Positions 27,481 to 36,077 of a stretch of DNA of 49,814 nt are shown here, one piece after another. The translations under genes were made by a program, and so were the position numbers. How positions within the stretch are numbered: the stretch's first letter is position 1; each line of letters opens with the position of its first letter. Source of the DNA: Puia sp. (GTDB taxonomy: Bacteria; Bacteroidota; Bacteroidia; Chitinophagales; Chitinophagaceae); NCBI GenBank assembly GCA_031292515.1, contig JARLGZ010000254.1:1-49814 (forward strand), read 5' to 3'. The notes beneath the pieces were generated by a model that searched no databases, was not told the DNA's origin, and worked only from the letters and a program-made list of their open reading frames with translations.

Positions 27481-28245
27481 TTACAACAGGTTGACCATCG
27501 GAATATCCATGAGCAACACCTCGGCGTCTTCTTCTGCAAAGACTTCCGGCGCTTCGTCTCCGGAGACACCAAGTCCATCCCTGCGTCCGAGGGTCTCTTT
27601 TTCGACGGTGAGCCGGCCTTCGATGACAAAAATATAGACTCCGTTTCCAGCCTTTTTTATGGGATAACGCAGACTCGTCCCCTTGCTGATCCGGGCCAGG
27701 TTGAACCAGGCATCCTGCCGGAGCTTCCCCGTATTTTCTTGAGTGACGGCATTCTGCCCTGTCGCGGGATCACCTGCTGCTGCTCCGAGAGGCTCCAGGA
27801 TGACCTGCCACTCATTGAGAGGCGTGGGATATACATAATCCGCCTGACGGTAGCCGGGCGGCGTGTTCAGTTGGTTGGGGTAGACCCATATCTGCAGGTT
27901 GTTGGCGGAGAGGGCCGCCCCCTTGTTATATTCGCTATGAAAGATGCCCGATCCTGCCGAAATGATTTGCAGCCGCCCTGGTCGGGCGATCCCCTCGTTA
28001 CCGAGACTATCGGAATGCGTGATTTCGCCGTTTACCATGATCGTAATGATCTCCATATTGTCATGCGGATGACTGCCGAATCCGGCCCCGGGAGAAACGA
28101 CATCATCATTCAATACCCGCAAAGCGCCGAATCCCAGTCTGTCCTCACGGTACAGGTCGCCAAAACTGAAAGAAAAATAGGAGTCGGCCCGTTCGTTTCG
28201 CACATGGAAGCGGTCGCCGGCTTTGTGTAGGATCGTTACTGTCAT
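27481..28245 (-). CDS. pirin family protein
   Basis: 254 aa bicupin. The N-terminal cupin carries the metal-binding segment GFGSHPHDNMEIITIMVNGE, later GSGIFHSEYN, the normal pirin ligands (His, His, His, Glu). The C-terminal cupin has GNGVYIFVIEGRLTVE. Bacterial pirins are metal-dependent and some are quercetin dioxygenases; the in vivo role is usually unknown. It is convergent with the MDR gene across 42 bp and preceded upstream by the receiver-like gene. Confidence 0.92.
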   Translation of the reverse strand: MTVTILHKAGDRFHVRNERADSYFSFSFGDLYREDRLGFGALRVLNDDVVSPGAGFGSHPHDNMEIITIMVNGEITHSDSLGNEGIARPGRLQIISAGSGIFHSEYNKGAALSANNLQIWVYPNQLNTPPGYRQADYVYPTPLNEWQVILEPLGAAAGDPATGQNAVTQENTGKLRQDAWFNLARISKGTSLRYPIKKAGNGVYIFVIEGRLTVEKETLGRRDGLGVSGDEAPEVFAEEDAEVLLMDIPMVNLL

Positions 28246-28281
28246 GGGAATTCATTTTGTATCGTGATTCTAAAATCGGAC

Positions 28282-28629
28282 TTAGCTCTTGCGATGGCTC
28301 AAAAAATAGGTGATCTCGTTAAACAATAGTCCGCTGCCGCCTCCATAATGCTGCAGAATGGGGATTCCGGGCCGCCGCTGGACCAGCCACTCACGCAGGG
28401 AAGCATCCGTGACGCGGTCCAGACCGTTGGTGATCAGCACGAGATCTACCGGCATATTGGAAAAGAGCTCCCGGGCCTGTTCGGGCTCCGTCGTACCGAC
28501 CGCATGATAGCGGGCCTTCTTAAAATCGTTCAGCAGCCGCAGGACCGTCTGGAGGATCGCAGGATCCTTTCCGATGACCAGCACGTGTACAGGCTGCTCC
28601 CCCGTCTCATTAGCAACATTCATATACAT
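28282..28629 (-). CDS. receiver-like protein lacking the phosphorylation site
   Basis: 115 aa, the length of one REC domain. The alternating strand/helix layout fits (PVHVLVIGKDPAILQTVLRL; ARYHAVGTTEPEQARELFSN; VDLVLITNGL; GIPILQHYGG). The site that normally holds the phospho-accepting Asp after the third strand reads DLVLIT (Thr67), the acidic pair after strand one is reduced to a single Asp (Asp22), and the conserved Lys of strand five is not seen. If it is a receiver it is a degenerate one that cannot be phosphorylated normally. Start could be either of two close ATGs. Confidence 0.6.
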   Translation of the reverse strand: MYMNVANETGEQPVHVLVIGKDPAILQTVLRLLNDFKKARYHAVGTTEPEQARELFSNMPVDLVLITNGLDRVTDASLREWLVQRRPGIPILQHYGGGSGLLFNEITYFLSHRKS

Positions 28630-28863
28630 GATTTATACCCATAAATTTACGTGTATTCCGGTTTAATACGCCTCCGGTTGCACCTAATCCAAAACTTATC
28701 GGCGGCATTCGGTTAAAAAGACTACCTTCCCGCTCTAATTGAGATTTTACAACATTAAGTTATCGAAAAGTTTTCCTGCTTAATTTCCTCACGCACGATC
28801 GAATCTTCTGTACTTTTTATTGTTCTTGGCTCAATTCATTTATAACAATCTAATTACGACAGC

Positions 28864-29154
28864 ATGAACATGTATGTTTCAAATCTGGGTTTTCACGTTA
28901 CCGATGAAGACCTGAAAGCCTTATTCACAGGCTTTGGAGAAGTGACTTCCGCCAAAGTGATAACCGATAGAACCACAGGCAGATCCCGTGGATTCGGATT
29001 CGTGGAAATGCCCGAAGACACTGCAGCAGAAGAAGCCATGAAGAAACTCGAAGGCAGCGAAGTGGAAGGCAGATCCATCTCCGTATCGAAGGCAAAACCG
29101 AAGTCCGATGACCGGAACAGCTCGTTTTCCGGCAATAAGAGCTCCCGGTGGTAA
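28864..29154 (+). CDS. RNA-binding protein with one RRM domain
   Basis: 96 aa single RNA recognition motif. RNP2 is MYVSNLGF (residues 3-10) and RNP1 is RGFGFVEM with the preceding GRS. A short basic, Ser/Gly/Arg-rich tail follows (SSFSGNKSSRW). Such small RRM proteins are abundant in Bacteroidota and bind single-stranded RNA, often in cold or stress response. It stands alone with about 230 bp of upstream DNA and a strong terminator downstream. Confidence 0.95.
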   Translation: MNMYVSNLGFHVTDEDLKALFTGFGEVTSAKVITDRTTGRSRGFGFVEMPEDTAAEEAMKKLEGSEVEGRSISVSKAKPKSDDRNSSFSGNKSSRW

Positions 29155-29185
29155 AATAAGCCGATAACCGACGGCATTCCGTCTG

Positions 29186-29224
29186 AATTGCCCTGAAAGA
29201 CTTTCTTTCAGGGCAATTTTATTT
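29186..29224 (+). terminator. intrinsic terminator after the RRM gene
   Basis: A 14-bp perfect stem, AATTGCCCTGAAAG and CTTTCAGGGCAATT, with a 5-nt loop and following T-rich tail. Confidence 0.92.
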
Positions 29225-29299
29225 GTCTCCCGTTCAGCCTGTTCGGCTCCGCCCTGCCAGGCCCGGCTTCAGGACCTCGCGCTATGCCAACTCAGGATA

Positions 29300-29397
29300 T
29301 CGAACTATCCCGGCTTCAGACCATCAGGCCACTCCGCCTTCAGAAACCATCAGGCTATCCCGGCCTCCGACTATCAGGCTACTCCGGCTTCAGGATT
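29300..29397. repeat. degenerate short tandem repeats beyond the beta-CASP stop
   Basis: Variants of ATCAGGCTACTCCGGCTTCAG-like units (about 21-29 bp) recur four times between the convergent RRM and MBL genes and run right up to the MBL stop codon. No coding function is apparent. Confidence 0.55.
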
Positions 29398-30801
29398 TCA
29401 GGTCAATCCAACCTCAGAATGCAGATCCGGAATTTCCACATCGGTAAAGCCCTTTTTGATCAGCCTGTCCCTAAAAGCCTGCTGGACCTCATATTCACCG
29501 TGTACGATAAATAATTTTTTCACGAGCTTCGGAGCCTGGCAGGACAGGAACTGCGTTAGGTCTTCGTAGTCACCATGAGCGCTCATGCTGCGGATACTGC
29601 CGACCTCGGCGTGGACTTCATGTAAAATCCCGAAGATATTCACCTCCTTTGCACCTGCCATCAGTCTGCCTCCCAACGAGTGAGGCTCGCAATAGCCTAC
29701 CAGCAGCACCGTATTACGGCTATTTTCGATATTGTTGCTGATATGGTGTTTCACCCTTCCCGCATCTGCCATCCCACTGGCCGAAATGATGACAAAAGGA
29801 CCATCCCGGTAATTCAATTGTTTCGACTCCTCGACCGATCTGATATACTTCAGCCCCTTAAAGGAGAAGGGATCGTCATCCGTCTCCAGTATTTTCTGGA
29901 TCGTCTTATTGAAATAACGGGGATATTTTTTTACGATCTCCGTGGCCTCTATACTCAGCGGGCTATCCACAAAATAGTCCAGGTCAGGCAGTTTTCCCTC
30001 CAGTTCGAGCTGGTTCAGCGTGAAAAGGATCTCCTGCGTCCGTCCAACGCTAAACGCCGGGATGATCAGTTTCCCCTTTTTTTGCAGACAGGTCTTCCGG
30101 ATCCAGTTCAACAGCAGCTCAGGCGTGGTCGTATCGGGGTCGTGAAGACTGTTTCCGTAAGTGGACTCGATAAGGATATAGTCGGCCTGCGGGAATACCT
30201 CGGGAGATTTCAGGATCACATCGCGGTAGCGTCCGACATCCCCGCTGAAAGTCAACCTCGTCTCTTTCCCGTCTTCTTTGATAAGTAGGTTCACTGCTGC
30301 GCTGCCGATAATATGACCGGCATCGGTATACATGACCTGCACGTTCTCATCGACCGTTTGCCAGCTGTCATACTCGACCGTGTGGAACAGGGTCATGGCC
30401 TGTTCGGCATCCTGTTCATTATAAAGCGGCTGAAGATATTGCTGCCCCTCCGCCGATCGCTTCTTATTGGTGAAGCGGATGTCTTCCTGCTGGATCCGGG
30501 CAGAGTCGGCCAGCAGCACCCCGGTCAATTCCCGGGTGGCGGGAGTACAAAATATCCCGCCCTTGAACCCGTCTTTTACCAGTTTCGGGATCAGCCCGCT
30601 GTGATCGATATGCGCATGAGAAAGGATGAGGAAGTCGACTTCCGACGGGATGAAGCCCCAGTCGCGGTTAAGCGTGTCGGTTCGGGCTCCCAATCCCTGG
30701 AACATGCCGCAATCCAGCAGATATTTCTTGCCATTCTTAAGTGTCAGTAAGTGTTTGGAGCCGGTGACAGTACGTGCGGCGCCGTGGAAAGCAATCTTCA
30801 T
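29398..30801 (-). CDS. MBL-fold beta-CASP ribonuclease-like protein
   Basis: 467 aa. The MBL core has SHAHIDHSG (His62-His67), DAGHIIGSA and FSGDVGR. A beta-CASP insert follows (IIPAFSVGRTQEILFTL), then MSAHGDYEDL and VHGE in the C-terminal RMMBL-like part. This is the architecture of CPSF73-like RNA endo/exonucleases, widespread in bacteria; RNA processing is likely, the specific target unknown. The N-terminus (KIAFHGAARTVTGS) is the usual start of the family. The DUF4442 gene starts upstream on the same strand. Confidence 0.92.
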   Translation of the reverse strand: MKIAFHGAARTVTGSKHLLTLKNGKKYLLDCGMFQGLGARTDTLNRDWGFIPSEVDFLILSHAHIDHSGLIPKLVKDGFKGGIFCTPATRELTGVLLADSARIQQEDIRFTNKKRSAEGQQYLQPLYNEQDAEQAMTLFHTVEYDSWQTVDENVQVMYTDAGHIIGSAAVNLLIKEDGKETRLTFSGDVGRYRDVILKSPEVFPQADYILIESTYGNSLHDPDTTTPELLLNWIRKTCLQKKGKLIIPAFSVGRTQEILFTLNQLELEGKLPDLDYFVDSPLSIEATEIVKKYPRYFNKTIQKILETDDDPFSFKGLKYIRSVEESKQLNYRDGPFVIISASGMADAGRVKHHISNNIENSRNTVLLVGYCEPHSLGGRLMAGAKEVNIFGILHEVHAEVGSIRSMSAHGDYEDLTQFLSCQAPKLVKKLFIVHGEYEVQQAFRDRLIKKGFTDVEIPDLHSEVGLT

Positions 30802-30806
30802 TTTTT

Positions 30807-31316
30807 TTATTTTGTTAAAACTTTTGTCTTCGCTTTAAATGACCAGGTGATCAGGAATTCGGCGACCGGATCTCCCGCCTCGTTGGTCCCCGTAGACTTC
30901 ATGACCAGGGTCTGCGGCTGACCGGAACGGACGGCCTCTTCGATGGCCGCCTTGACCGCCATCCCGTCCGTACAAAGAAATGTGGTAAGACCGGTAGCCT
31001 TTTTGAAATACTTCGACTCGAGCCCGACCACAAGCATGGATACCGGCGGATCGCTTTTATAGGAATGCGCCATGGCCAGGGAGCCGGCGCTCATTTCTGC
31101 AGCCATGCCCAGACAGGCAAAATACGTAGAACGGAACGGATTCTGAGAAAACCATTTATACGGTACCGTGACCTCGCTCCGCTCTTCTGCAATCTCCCGG
31201 ATCCTCACTCCCGAAAAAAAGGCGCTCGGGATGCGATAGAACAGGAACAACCTGAACTTTACAGGACTTTTCAGCAAACCAATAAACTTTTCCGTTTGTG
31301 TCGGCATAAAAATCAT
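30807..31316 (-). CDS. DUF4442 hotdog-fold protein
   Basis: 169 aa. The sequence fits DUF4442, a relative of acyl-CoA thioesterases: YKWFSQNPFRSTYFACLGMAAEMSAG is the hotdog helix region, followed by VVGLESKYFKKATG. An acyl-thioester role is a family inference. The ATG overlaps the thioredoxin stop by 4 bp (ATGA), so translation is probably coupled to the upstream gene. It ends 5 bp before the beta-CASP start, giving a three-gene minus-strand operon. Confidence 0.82.
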   Translation of the reverse strand: MIFMPTQTEKFIGLLKSPVKFRLFLFYRIPSAFFSGVRIREIAEERSEVTVPYKWFSQNPFRSTYFACLGMAAEMSAGSLAMAHSYKSDPPVSMLVVGLESKYFKKATGLTTFLCTDGMAVKAAIEEAVRSGQPQTLVMKSTGTNEAGDPVAEFLITWSFKAKTKVLTK

Positions 31317-31867
31317 TTATACAAGGCTGGATTCAAGGCCTGTGGTGTCCATTGGATAAGAAATTCGTATACCCTTTGCTTGTTATAACTCCTGCCCTGT
31401 TCCAGGTATTCCGAGTTCTGCGTATGGATCCTGGCGCCTTCCGCGTCCAGGATGACGAACACGGGAAACCCAAATCGCTGCGGATAACCATAGCGCGCAA
31501 ATATCGCATTATTCGTATTCTCCTTGCTGTAGTTCAAATGATATACGACGAAGCATTTTTCGATCAGCGAATCGATCTGGCCGGTCGCATGAACAAAACG
31601 GTTGAACTCCATGCACCAGCCGCACCAGTTTCCTCCCGCCTGCAGGAGGACATGCTTATTCTCCGCCTTTGCTCTTTTAAGCGCAGCGGCAATATCGGCT
31701 CCCGCATCGGCCAAAGGATCGTATGGCTTTGACTCGCCGGCGGCAGGAACTCCGGCTCCGCCGCCTCCCGCTGCGGAAACAGCCTGGGCATGTATGGCAG
31801 AACCGGGGCTCAGAGCTGCCACGATCAGCATGACAAAAAAAAGGACCAAAATTTTTCTCGTTTTCAT
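31313..31867 (-). CDS. periplasmic thioredoxin family protein
   Basis: 184 aa with a signal peptide (to AIHAQ) and a short Gly/Ala linker. The thioredoxin fold shows in KHVLLQAGGNWCGWCMEF, with redox motif CGWC (Cys82, Cys85), and the cis-proline loop near YPQRFGFPVFVILD. It probably acts as a disulfide reductase or isomerase for exported proteins. First in the operon with DUF4442 and the beta-CASP protein. Confidence 0.9.
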   Translation of the reverse strand: MKTRKILVLFFVMLIVAALSPGSAIHAQAVSAAGGGGAGVPAAGESKPYDPLADAGADIAAALKRAKAENKHVLLQAGGNWCGWCMEFNRFVHATGQIDSLIEKCFVVYHLNYSKENTNNAIFARYGYPQRFGFPVFVILDAEGARIHTQNSEYLEQGRSYNKQRVYEFLIQWTPQALNPALYK

Positions 31868-31884
31868 CGGCTATCCTTTATCTC

Positions 31885-31985
31885 GTTACCTACCTGTCAT
31901 ATCACCTACCCATCTCGCAGCCTGCCCATCTTGTTACCTGCCCATCCTGTCAAATACCCATCCCGTCAGATACCCATCCCGTCAA
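31885..31985. repeat. degenerate 16-18-bp tandem repeats beyond the peptidase stop
   Basis: Units like ATACCCATCCCGTCAG recur about six times with decreasing similarity away from the peptidase stop codon (31986), filling the gap to the thioredoxin gene. Confidence 0.6.
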
Positions 31986-33605
31986 CTACGGCTGTTTATC
32001 GATCCTGACGAGGCAAGCCACCACACTGTTATCGTCTCCCGACGCCGTAAACTGGAGATTTCCCTTCTGCGAACTTTGAAAACGTAGGTTTTTTATCAGC
32101 TTCCCCGCTAACGCCGCATTTAGCCGGCTACCATAATCCTGGCCGGGGTTCTGACCGATCTGCTTGTTGATCGCATTCCAATCCAGGGGCTCTTTGCTGA
32201 CCACGACAGCCATCTCGTCCCTCGTTCCTATGCTGTCGGCCATCATACTTTTGTCCTTTGGAAAAAGCCGGTAGCCGGTGATTCCGCAAAAGGGAGAGTA
32301 TTTTGTCCTGGCAGGATCATCCTGCCGCGGGTAAGGAAAAAGAGTATAGCTGCTCCCATCCGTCTCCTTGCCAAACACATAGATATAGCATTCAGTCGAG
32401 TTTTTGACTTCCATCTTAAACCGGCTTCCCGCCTTTATGGGAGTAGCCGTTTCAAACACGTTGCTGCCATTGGTCTTGAGGGGAATATAGTCGCCCGTGA
32501 CGGTTTTTTTGCCTTGGTAACTGACTTGCACCAGCCCTATTTCACAGGCAAAGGGAGTATTGGCGGCTGCACCCGTCTTTGCCATTGCCTCCAGGCCATA
32601 TGCTTCACGTACAAAATTGCGAAAGTCACTATAGCGAACCCAGGCGAACCCATTGTTACCCCAGGACGGTCCCCAACTGTTCATGATCAGGAAGGCGCCG
32701 CCGTATTTTTTATCGTCATAACCTACCACGCATTGGGCATGACCGCCGAATCCCATCATACTGCGGTCCTCTGCCGTCGGGTTCCACACGTCCTGCCCCA
32801 TCATGGGCTGCATATAGCTCCCCCCGACCATCATCCCGATAACGACCGGCGCTCCCTGTGACAGGTTCTCTTTTATAGCACGCAGGTCCACCGCATTGTT
32901 ACGGTCGCCCGGGGAAAGCCGGTTAAAACCACGCATCTTGTATGCTGCCGCTTCCTCCAGCTGTTGCTGGCTGGGCTGACGGGAACAATCCTTGTCATTG
33001 TAAGGAAATTGGTCATAAGAGAGGGCCCCCTTATCCTTCATAAACTGCATGGCATTGACGATATAAGAACCATCACAGTTTTCCAGCCCGATCTGGTTAT
33101 ACAGAAAAGAGGGGCTGAAGCGGAGACTGTTGGGATCCTGCCCGGTACGGGCTGCCTCGGCTATTGTCCTGGCTCCGTAGGCGCTGCTCCAGGCTACACA
33201 GCTCCCCTGGTGGCCCTGATCCCCGACCCGCGGGGCGAACTTCTGCAGGTTGGCCGATTCGGGCAACGGGTTCCGCGTATCATCGTCATCGAGGGACTCA
33301 TAGATATTCGCCTTTTCATACTGCCTGGGGCTTAAATAGCCACCGGTAGCCAGCTGCGTGATCTGCTGAACAACTCCTCCGCCACCCCCAATGCCGTTAC
33401 AACCGCCGCGCCCCAGCACAAAATAACCCAGCGCCCCGATCACCAGCAGAAAGATCAGGCCACGGCCACGAAAAAGGCCCAGCAACAACAAAATTAATTG
33501 AAGGATTCCTCCTCCACCTCCGGAAAAACCACCCTCTCCTTGCCCGCCTCCCCCGCCATCACTGTCCTGGGGATCCTGGGGATCGTCGACCATGCGAATA
33601 GGCAT
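31986..33605 (-). CDS. papain-like (C1) peptidase with N-terminal membrane anchor and C-terminal DUF4384-like domain
   Basis: 539 aa. The N-terminus is Gly/Asp-rich, followed by a hydrophobic stretch (about 34-65). The peptidase domain has GDQGHQGSCVAWSSAYG (catalytic Cys136, with the preceding Gln), GHAQCVVGYDD (His289) and LIMNSWGPSWGNNGF (Asn309), the full papain triad. The C-terminal ~180 residues resemble DUF4384 (FKMEVKNSTECYIYVFG; LFPYPRQDDP), a domain of unknown function. It would be a membrane-tethered cysteine peptidase; side of the membrane is uncertain because no classical signal is present. Confidence 0.88.
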   Translation of the reverse strand: MPIRMVDDPQDPQDSDGGGGGQGEGGFSGGGGGILQLILLLLGLFRGRGLIFLLVIGALGYFVLGRGGCNGIGGGGGVVQQITQLATGGYLSPRQYEKANIYESLDDDDTRNPLPESANLQKFAPRVGDQGHQGSCVAWSSAYGARTIAEAARTGQDPNSLRFSPSFLYNQIGLENCDGSYIVNAMQFMKDKGALSYDQFPYNDKDCSRQPSQQQLEEAAAYKMRGFNRLSPGDRNNAVDLRAIKENLSQGAPVVIGMMVGGSYMQPMMGQDVWNPTAEDRSMMGFGGHAQCVVGYDDKKYGGAFLIMNSWGPSWGNNGFAWVRYSDFRNFVREAYGLEAMAKTGAAANTPFACEIGLVQVSYQGKKTVTGDYIPLKTNGSNVFETATPIKAGSRFKMEVKNSTECYIYVFGKETDGSSYTLFPYPRQDDPARTKYSPFCGITGYRLFPKDKSMMADSIGTRDEMAVVVSKEPLDWNAINKQIGQNPGQDYGSRLNAALAGKLIKNLRFQSSQKGNLQFTASGDDNSVVACLVRIDKQP

Positions 33606-33687
33606 CGTATTACGGTTTGGTTACACTAAAAATAACAAGTTTTTTTTACTCGGGTGGAAAGGGAGCATTATATTACAGGTACAACTT

Positions 33688-34908
33688 CTATAGAGACAGT
33701 TCGATCTGGTTGCGAAGGAGATCCTCGAACCGGTCCCTCCGGCGGATCAGGTGGGCATTACCGTCTTTAACCAGGACTTCTGCCGGTTTATATCGGGCAT
33801 TAAAGTTGGACGACATTTCAAATCCATAAGCGCCGGCATTGCGAAATACCAGGTAATCCCCTTCCCGTACTTCGTGGATCCGACGGTCCCAGGCAAACGT
33901 ATCGGTCTCGCAGATATTCCCGACGACCGAATATTTTTTCTCGGCGCCCCCCGGATTGCTGACATTCTCGATATAGTGATAGGCATCGTAGAACATGGGA
34001 CGGATCAAATGATTGAAACCACTGTCCACGCTTACAAAAGTGGCGGCCGAGGTCTCTTTGATCACATTTACCTGGGTGACGAAATAGCCGCATTCGCTCA
34101 CCAGGAATTTCCCTGGCTCGAACCAAACCTGCAGGGGTCGCCCCCCGGGGTTGGGATGGCTGGCAAATGCCGCCCCGACCTTTTGGGCCAGCAGGTTGAT
34201 ATCCGTCTCCGTATCTCCGTCTTTATAGGGCACTTTAAATCCCCCTCCCAGATCGATGAATTGGAGGTCCGCGAATTGGGGGATGATATCAAAAAGGATC
34301 TCAATGCCTTTTACAAAAACGTCGACATCTTTAATTTCACTGCCCGTATGAATATGCAGATCCGCGACGAGGAGATTGTATTTCTTTACAACTGCCAATA
34401 CTTCGCCGATCTGGTCGACCGGTATCCCGAATTTACTTTTATCATGCCCCGTAGAGATCTTCAGGTTGCCCCCGGCCATGATATTGGGACGGAGACGAAC
34501 ACCGACGGGATAACTGTGCCCGAATCGCTGGCCAAATTTCTCCAGGTTGGAAAGGCTGTCGATATTGATGATGACACCCAGGCTCTGCGCCTCTTCGATC
34601 TCTGAAAAGGCAATGCCGTTGGAAGTATACAGGATCCTCGTGGGTGGGAAACCGGCGTGCAGGGCCAGCCTGACCTCGTTGATGGAGCTGCAATCGACAT
34701 TGGCGCCGAGCTGGCAGACATATCGTAAAATATTGACATTGGTCAGCGCCTTGCAGGCATAAAAAAAGACGGTATTGCTATTGCTGAAAGCGGTGGTCAG
34801 TTTCTGATATTGTTCCTTTATCTTTTCCGCGTGGTATACATATAGGGGAGTTCCAAATTCTTTTGCCAGGCTGATGAGATGGTCCTTCGATAATTGTGTC
34901 ATACCCAA
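33688..34908 (-). CDS. lysA: diaminopimelate decarboxylase
   Basis: PLP enzyme making L-lysine from meso-diaminopimelate, last step of lysine synthesis. 406 aa. The PLP lysine is in FFYACKALT (Lys53), then KFGIPV, HIHTGSEI, FIDLGGGFKVPY and the C-terminal GNICETDTFAWDR carrying the second-subunit active-site cysteine. The domain order and length match LysA. A start two codons later (MTQLSKD) is equally possible. Confidence 0.96.
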   Translation of the reverse strand: MGMTQLSKDHLISLAKEFGTPLYVYHAEKIKEQYQKLTTAFSNSNTVFFYACKALTNVNILRYVCQLGANVDCSSINEVRLALHAGFPPTRILYTSNGIAFSEIEEAQSLGVIINIDSLSNLEKFGQRFGHSYPVGVRLRPNIMAGGNLKISTGHDKSKFGIPVDQIGEVLAVVKKYNLLVADLHIHTGSEIKDVDVFVKGIEILFDIIPQFADLQFIDLGGGFKVPYKDGDTETDINLLAQKVGAAFASHPNPGGRPLQVWFEPGKFLVSECGYFVTQVNVIKETSAATFVSVDSGFNHLIRPMFYDAYHYIENVSNPGGAEKKYSVVGNICETDTFAWDRRIHEVREGDYLVFRNAGAYGFEMSSNFNARYKPAEVLVKDGNAHLIRRRDRFEDLLRNQIELSL

Positions 34909-34951
34909 AAAATATTACGGCTCAAGGTGTCTGTTTCCTGCCCTGTCTTTT

Positions 34952-36028
34952 TCAGACTTTGTGTTCATTGTCCTCCGGATCCTCGTCATCCAAACCCCTT
35001 TTCTTTTTCTCCGGATGACCCTTTGCTTCCGCTTCATCCTCTTCTTCATCCCCACCCTCTCCTTCTTCCTCTTTATACCCACCCTCTTCCTCCTCTCTCT
35101 CTTCGCCTTCCCCCTCCTGCGCACCCGTCGTTCCTTCCCCGAAAGCACCTTCTTCCGCCGTGTCTTCGAAAGCCTCTTCTGCTTCTGTTTGTTCCTCTTC
35201 TGCTTCCGTCCGCTCTGCCTCTATTTCTGTTTCTTCTGATGCCGTCCCTTCTGCCTCTGTCTCCTGCTGTTCCCTTGCCTCCCTTTGCTCATTCTCAACC
35301 AGTTCGCCATTTTCACTGATGATCAGCGTGATCGATGCGGATTCTGTATCCTGCCCGGCTATTTCCCCGGATACAGGCCCCTCTTCTTCAAAGCCGGGCT
35401 CCGGGCTCCCCTCTTCGGATCCCGCGGCTGGTTCTGCGCCTTCCAGGAGCCCGCTGACAAGGGTTGGCTCTGCCAGCGTATCGGCAAAGACTTCCTTCAG
35501 CTTGGGCAGGTCGCCGGGGGAGTTAAGCCCGAAATAGTCCATAAAGGTCTTGGAGGTCGTATAGATCAGGGGCTTACCTACCATATTTTCGTTGCGTCCG
35601 GCGATGATGATCAGCTCTTTTTCCAACAGCTTCTGGATCGAATAGTCGCTGCTCACACCACGTATCGACTCGATCTCTCCTTTTGTAATAGGCTGTTTAT
35701 AGGCGATGATCGCCAAAGTCTCAAGAGCGGCCGAAGAGAGCCGTTTGAGGAATTTCTCTCCGTTTAGCTGTCCGACCGTTTTGTGAAATTCTTTTTTTGT
35801 CAGGAATTGCCAACCTCCGCCGCTCTCCCGCACTTCAAACGGATAAAATGCAGCCGAATACTTTTCGATGATCCCTTCCAACGCCGTCTGAACCTGTTCC
35901 AGGGTCAACTTCTCTTCCATAAAACCGAAAGCGTTATTGATCAGCTCTGTCAGCTCCATGGAAGTCAAAGGCTTTTCACTGGCAAAGATCAGTGCTTCAA
36001 GATGGGGGATGATTTCTGCAATTTCCAT
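34952..36028 (-). CDS. scpB: segregation and condensation protein B with a long acidic tail
   Basis: Partner of SMC-ScpA in chromosome condensation. Residues 1-190 are a normal ScpB with two winged helices (HLEALIFASEKPLTSMELTELI; LETLAIIAYKQPITKGEIES; GRNENMVGKPLIYTTSKTFM). Residues about 195-358 are an extra tail made mostly of Glu with Ala, Gly and Thr, ending in a small basic patch (GHPEKKKRGLDDED). The tail is encoded by a purine-only-like coding strand. The tail makes the protein about 1.8 times the usual length, and its function is unknown. Confidence 0.93.
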   Translation of the reverse strand: MEIAEIIPHLEALIFASEKPLTSMELTELINNAFGFMEEKLTLEQVQTALEGIIEKYSAAFYPFEVRESGGGWQFLTKKEFHKTVGQLNGEKFLKRLSSAALETLAIIAYKQPITKGEIESIRGVSSDYSIQKLLEKELIIIAGRNENMVGKPLIYTTSKTFMDYFGLNSPGDLPKLKEVFADTLAEPTLVSGLLEGAEPAAGSEEGSPEPGFEEEGPVSGEIAGQDTESASITLIISENGELVENEQREAREQQETEAEGTASEETEIEAERTEAEEEQTEAEEAFEDTAEEGAFGEGTTGAQEGEGEEREEEEGGYKEEEGEGGDEEEDEAEAKGHPEKKKRGLDDEDPEDNEHKV

Positions 36029-36077
36029 ATTCTAGCTGCAAGTTTCTAATTGAGCGAAGCAAAATCGTTTTGACCCG

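Noticed and set aside
34894-35319. Long Pro/Leu-rich plus-strand frames opposite scpB
   Set aside because: Mirror of the purine-rich tail of scpB; composition explained by the opposite strand.
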